A stretch of 12,796 bases of DNA from Leucogyrophana mollusca (Eukaryota > Basidiomycota > Agaricomycetes > Boletales): contig MU266813.1 in assembly GCA_021014945.1 (NCBI GenBank), positions 1-12,796 on the forward strand, written 5' to 3'. How positions within the stretch are numbered: position 1 is the stretch's first letter; the number at the start of each line of letters is the position of its first letter. Shown here one piece after another: positions 8,693 to 12,796 of the stretch. Made by a program: the position numbers and the translations under genes. The notes under the pieces are model-generated. The model was not told the DNA's origin. It was given only the letters and a program-made list of their open reading frames with translations, and searched no databases.

Positions 8693-11600
8693 ATGCCCTG
8701 GTTTAAATGGCGGGGAAAGGTACGCGGCGTATCCCCCCTTCACACTGTAAATAAAATGTCCCACAGGCCAAGACCTCCCCAAAATCGTCCACGCAAGAAA
8801 CCCAAAGTCACGACAACACCTTAGCTGCACTATCCAGTGTGATAGTGGTCCTGGACACCACCAAGGACCTTGTCCCTATCGACATAGCCAAGGGCGTCCT
8901 TTCGACATTGAGCAGTATCCTCACGACCGTCAAGGTATGTCTTTAGTTGTCTTCTCGACCACGACTGACCTTGTCGCAGAACACTATGCAAAACAAAGAC
9001 GACTTTGCGGATATCATCGATCGGTGCCGTAAGATGGGCAGTTTTATCGAGCGGACAACCTGCGGGAAATCCGAAGGCGACATTGATCCAACCCTTGTGC
9101 GAGCTCTGAGCGAGTTGAACAGGTAGGATATATCACTTAGTCGCGGAGCTAGATATGCTGACAATAGTGCCCAAGCTTCCTTGGTGAAATAGAAAACATT
9201 GTGAAGAAAAAAGAGCAACGTAAACTCCACTTTCGGTTCATTTCAGCGTCGGTAGACCGGGAGAGCATTGCAAAATTTAAAGAGCAATTGGATTCGTTTC
9301 TGCAGATGTGGGACGTGCGTACGATAGCCGATAGGACCTTGATGTTGTGCTGAATTCACATTCAGCTCGAGTTGGCCGTGCACATGGACATCATGCTAAG
9401 TGATGTTCATCGGATGGTTAAGGGGGTTACGGAGATGAAGCTGTAAGTTTGTGCTATATGTCCTCCTGAATCTCATTCTCATGACAATTTCAGCGGCGAG
9501 CCCGACTGTGACCCACCACCCGGACGGCCTCCCATCTTCTTCGGGCGAGACGGCCTCGTTCGAGACGCGGTAGAAAGCCTTAACCTCCAACATGTCGTTC
9601 TTGTCGGCCCGGGTGGGATCGGGAAGAGCACAATCGCAAAGGCGATCCTGAACGAGGGCGCAATTGTCGCTAAATTTCAACATCGCCGGTTCTTCGTCAG
9701 CTTCGATAACATTGATGCGTCGCAAATAACGCTTGACACGTTCATTCAGCGCATCGCTGATGTTTTGGGCGTCAAGTCCGCTCGCCTCGGCGCCATCAGA
9801 GCATATCTAGCTGACAAAAACGTTCTCATCGTCCTCGACAACGCGGAGACCTTCCAAGAAGCAGCATCTGGTTCAGATCGCATAGCAGAGGCCATCGACG
9901 AACTTGGTGCCCTGCCATCTGTTAGGATCATACTCACCACGCGAAACAGAAGGGTCTCAACGAACCTCCGCTGCATCACCACCAACGTCCCCCCGTTAGA
10001 CCCGAGCGCCGCACGTGAAGTGTTTACTCAAATACATCGAACTGATGGCTCTCCAGCCATTATCGACAAGCTTTTAAAGGATTTAGACTTCCATGCGCTG
10101 TCCATCAATTTACTCGCTCACGTAGCCAAGGAGAATCAGTGGACCCTCGATCGACTGATAAGTGAATGGGAGAAAAAACAGACTCAGTTGTTGGAAGTTG
10201 GTAGGGGGAAGCTTCAGAACTTATCAGTCACGATCGAGCTGTCGTTGGGATCCTCGTCAATCAAGCAGCTCGGGAATGACGCCAGACATGTCATGCAGAT
10301 CGTGGCATTCCTCCCTCAAGGAATCAACGAGAAGAACCTGAAGCATGCATTTCCGGGTATATGGGACGTACACTCCATCATTGACGCGCTCTGCCGACTC
10401 TCGCTCATATACCGCAAGGACGAAGCTTACACGATGCTTTCTCCAATTCGCATTCACATATCGAACACTCACCAAGCCCGCGACACACTTCCTCTCGACT
10501 TGACGCACGTCAGAAATCACTATTACGCGCAGCTCAACGATGATGGGGCTTGGATCGCAACAGAGGATGCAAATGTGGAGCGGTTGATTGCTCATGATTT
10601 TTCTCATGCTACCGCGGAAGACATGGCGTCCATCTACCAAGCTTGTTCGCGATTCCTCTGGCTCCTTGTGTTGCACAAACCACGCCCCACTTTCTTGCGC
10701 ACAGCAATCTTGGGCGAACCTGACCGCACCGTCCATCTTGTCGACAGAGAGGTGTCTGTGTGCGTTTTCCAATTTGGGCGTCTTGCAGCAGCGCTCAGCG
10801 ACTACAGAGAGGCCATCAACCTATTCACCACTGCCAAACGTCTCTTCGCCCACTATCAGGAGCATGAACATACTGCACACTGCCTCGAGCATGTAGCGCA
10901 ACTGTACTCAGTCTTGGGCAATGTCTCAGCTGCCGAGCAAACGTTGCAAGAAGCTTTGACTCTGAGGCGGGAATATCGCATTCTCAGCCCAGATGATGAA
11001 GCTCGAATCAACCTGCACCTCGGTGATGCCATGGTGCGCAAGGGGCAGCTCCAAGAAGCTCTGACACTGTTTAGGAGTGCTCGGAAGTACTTTGATAGCA
11101 CCGGTGACGCTAGTGACATTGTTCAGGCTGCGGGCCGTCAGGGGGAGGTGGAGTGGCATTCCGGGAACTACGCGGCTGCGAGGCAACATTTCGAAACCCG
11201 ATTATCTCTTACTACCCGCATGAACGATAATTATGGGCGCATATGGAGCCTTACGCAGCTGGCGAGAGCCGAAGTGCGAGACGGGCACTACATGGAAGCA
11301 TGCAAACTTTTGGAAGAGGCTTTCGCCCTTGCATCGAAGGGGAACGATGTTGATGACACCTACCGAGTGTTGTGGGAACAAGCAACGCTCGATAGTGATC
11401 GAGAGGATTTCGACCGTGCCAGGGACATCTTGACGCGTGCTTTTGGCGAAATGGCTACACGTGGGTGGCAATCAGCCCAGACAATAGCGATGATGAATGA
11501 CTGCTCTGCGCGCAACGAGTTGTTTGCGGGGGACTACAAAACAGCCAGGGAGCTTTTCTTGGGGGTAGTAGACTCCGGTGATGAAATATCCGATTTCGAG

Positions 11601-11813
11601 CTTCAAATCCGTAGCAGCAGGGCTCTTGGGGAGATTGCGCTGTTGGAGGGGGACATTGCTGGTGCGAGGAAGTGGTTTACCAAAACCAAGTCGCTGTGCG
11701 ATGAAACGGGGACGCATCCTGACTTTCTGTACTTTGGGAACCCACAAACCCAGCTGAAGGAGGAACATAACGGGTGGAAATTATTTCTGGAGGGACGTCT
11801 TCCATCCGCCTAA
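8693..11813 (+). CDS. Complete NLR-like protein: helical N-terminus, NB-ARC ATPase, TPR repeats (copy 2, six exons)
   Basis: Exons read as 8693-8719, 8767-8934, 8980-9122, 9176-9314, 9366-9442 and 9494-11813, giving 957 codons and a TAA stop. Introns are 47, 45, 53, 51 and 51 nt, all starting GT; four end in CAG and intron 3 ends in AAG. The protein starts MPWFKWRGK. Residues 28-185 are all-helical without a known catalytic motif, resembling the N-terminal domains of agaricomycete STAND proteins. The linker PPIFFGRD leads into NB-ARC: P-loop GPGGIGKST (223-231), Walker B VLIVLDN (295-301, Asp300), sensor ILTTRN (Arg335), GLPL-equivalent HALS (385-388) and MHD-equivalent MLSPIR (499-504). TPR-like repeats fill about 600-935. 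Known for the family: ATP/ADP switch and oligomerisation. Inferred here: a cytosolic immune or allorecognition receptor. An alternative upstream ATG at 8589 is described separately. Confidence 0.9.
9123..9175 (+). other. Intron 3 of NLR copy 2, probable AAG acceptor
   Basis: The donor is GTAGGA after AAC-AG. The first AG downstream (TAG ending at 9167) would put the next exon into a frame that stops at GAAATAG within nine codons. It also lies only 6 nt from the branch-like CTGAC adenine at 9161. Ending the intron at AAG (9175) restores the frame ELN-S-FLGEIENIV and gives a branch-to-acceptor distance of 14 nt. Confidence 0.6.
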
Positions 11814-12186
11814 GCTAGTTTCTGGTACTACCCGGGACTTATTTACACAATGTACCTTTACCGTACAGTGGTATCACTAGATCAACCTATGTTCGTGGCA
11901 CGCAGTCGTATCTATCCTCCATGTTGTGGACTCAGATACCTAGAAAAGCGAGGTACTTATTCATTCTCGAGGGGAGGGGATGATTTGACCGCTAACCATG
12001 AGGTCACGGGAGAAGCAGAAAGTCGCCCTCGCTATCTAAGTTAACTAATCAATCTTATAGGTGAAGGGGGGATATGGTCTGGGGTGGGGGTTGGGCATGT
12101 AATTTGACCAATGTGACGGGTCACCTCGGGTCACCCGACAAGCATTACAAGTACGCGAAGCTGTTTGGATAGCGAATCTACCCGAA
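9844..12186 (+). repeat. Direct segmental duplication, copy 2 (partner 1-2222)
   Basis: This is the second copy, in the same orientation, with homology continuing through the 3' flank to GCGAATCTACCCGAA near 12186. It carries about 110 nt more than copy 1 between roughly 11970 and 12085. Homology upstream of 9844 cannot be tested because the partner lies outside the window. Confidence 0.85.
11814..12186 (+). other. Conserved 3' flank / probable 3' UTR of NLR copy 2
   Basis: This segment is homologous to 1971-2222. It contains two similar G-rich-to-TTTGACC segments (about 11970-11990 and 12075-12109) where copy 1 has only one. That suggests the length difference arose by duplication here or by deletion between short repeats in copy 1. 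Confidence 0.6.
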
Positions 12187-12647
12187 ACCATATCGAGGCA
12201 CGCAGTGGTTTACGAAGGTGCAGGAATGTATGGAAGGAAGTACAAAGGAGCGAAAGCGGCATGGAAGGGTATCTGATGGTGTGGGGGGACATACGACAGC
12301 ACAGAGACAACGGAGGTGCGAGAGAGGACAGGAACACAGGAATAGTGACGGACATGGTTAGTGGCAAGAAAACGTACTCGGCAGAATTCGGGCTCCCCTC
12401 AACAGCCTCTCATATCGTGGATTCAATGCTTCCGCCAGTCGTTGCCCATGTGACCCGAGTTGATACCGTTTGTGTGATCTTCCGACCTAGACTGGTAACC
12501 ACTCCATCTATGAGGCAAGCCGTCGATAGACGGACTGGTAAAACTGAGTTTAAATCTAGAGGCAGCGCGGATTGTGACCGAATCGGGATTCTGGACTTGG
12601 CAAAAATTAGATTTATTGTCACTTGTAAAATAAGTTTAAATAACTAG
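12187..12647. other. Intergenic, nothing recognised
   Basis: After the duplication ends, a plus-strand frame is open from 12165 to 12647 but shows no domain, no coding-type bias I can see and no homology to the rest of the window. The last 60 bases are AT-rich. I do not call a gene. Confidence 0.4.
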
Positions 12648-12796
12648 ATCACCAGGTGCGATGTCAAGACCTTGAATACGCTCGCTATTACACAGATGGA
12701 CACTGCAACATTCGTTCGAGGCATACACAGCGCTCCTTTGCGTGGACTGGAACATCTTGCTCGGGTTTTAATCCCCATGGAAACTTTGCTAACTGT
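12648..12796 (+). CDS. Possible 5' end or exon of another gene, cut by the window edge
   Basis: The frame is open from just after a TAG at 12645-12647 to the right edge. From the ATG at 12696 it reads MDTATFVRGIHSAPLRGLEH and continues with LARVLIPME, which looks protein-like. ACACAG just before the ATG could be an acceptor instead. An opposite-strand frame also looks plausible (FPWGLKPEQDVPVHAKERC), so strand and identity are uncertain. I do not recognise the product. Confidence 0.25.
   Translation, partial: MTRCDVKTLNTLAITQMDTATFVRGIHSAPLRGLEHLARVLIPMETLLT

Noticed and set aside
9396..9725. Minus-strand open frame antisense to the P-loop exon
   Set aside because: It overlaps exon 5, intron 5 and the NB-ARC exon of the well-supported plus-strand gene and has no domain of its own.
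10257..10772. 171-codon minus-strand frame inside NLR copy 2
   Set aside because: It is a shadow of the conserved plus-strand coding sequence; no start context or domain.
9765..11813. TTG at 9765 as the start of NLR copy 2
   Set aside because: The frame continues upstream through Walker B's preceding strand and the P-loop to a CAG acceptor at 9493, so this is internal to exon 6.
12165..12647. 160-codon plus-strand frame downstream of copy 2
   Set aside because: It begins within the tail of the duplicated flank, where copy 1 has no equivalent frame, and shows no domain.
1..12796. CRISPR arrays, rRNA, tRNA, transposase or reverse transcriptase genes
   Set aside because: No regularly spaced repeats, cloverleaf-like sequence, or catalytic motifs of transposases or reverse transcriptases were seen on either strand.

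Overview
The window looks like nuclear DNA of a filamentous fungus, most likely an agaricomycete basidiomycete. The one complete gene has five very short introns (45-53 nt, GT...AG, with CTGA-type branch sites). It also has an architecture known from expanded agaricomycete families: N-terminal helical domain, NB-ARC/STAND ATPase and TPR repeats. I cannot name the species.

Layout. (1) 1-1970 (+) is the 3' part of an NLR-like gene; its start and P-loop lie left of the window. (2) 1971-2222 is its 3' flank, conserved in the second copy. (3) 2308 to about 4100 (-) holds broken coding-like stretches, one encoding a membrane segment, read as an unrecognised pseudogene. (4) 4925-5790 (+) is a decayed WD40-repeat gene with five blade ends spread over three frames, one with a stop codon in place of the signature Trp. 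(5) 5800-8690 has no gene I can support and ends in the promoter/leader of the next gene. (6) 8693-11813 (+) is a complete second NLR-like gene of six exons and 957 codons. (7) 11814 to about 12186 is its 3' flank, homologous to that of copy 1. (8) The rest is unassigned, except a coding-like frame running off the right edge.

The two NLR-like genes are direct-repeat paralogues. From position 3 of copy 1 to its stop codon, the 656 codons align without a gap to copy 2 at a constant offset of 9843 nt. The same offset continues about 150 nt past the stop. I estimate about 80-85% protein identity by eye, with islands of exact nucleotide identity. By family knowledge, such proteins are intracellular receptors for non-self or damage: TPR repeats sense, the NB-ARC ATPase switches and oligomerises, and an N-terminal helical bundle acts as effector. 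That role is inferred here. The WD40 relic may be another sensor-type gene, which would make this a birth-and-death locus of fungal innate-immunity genes.
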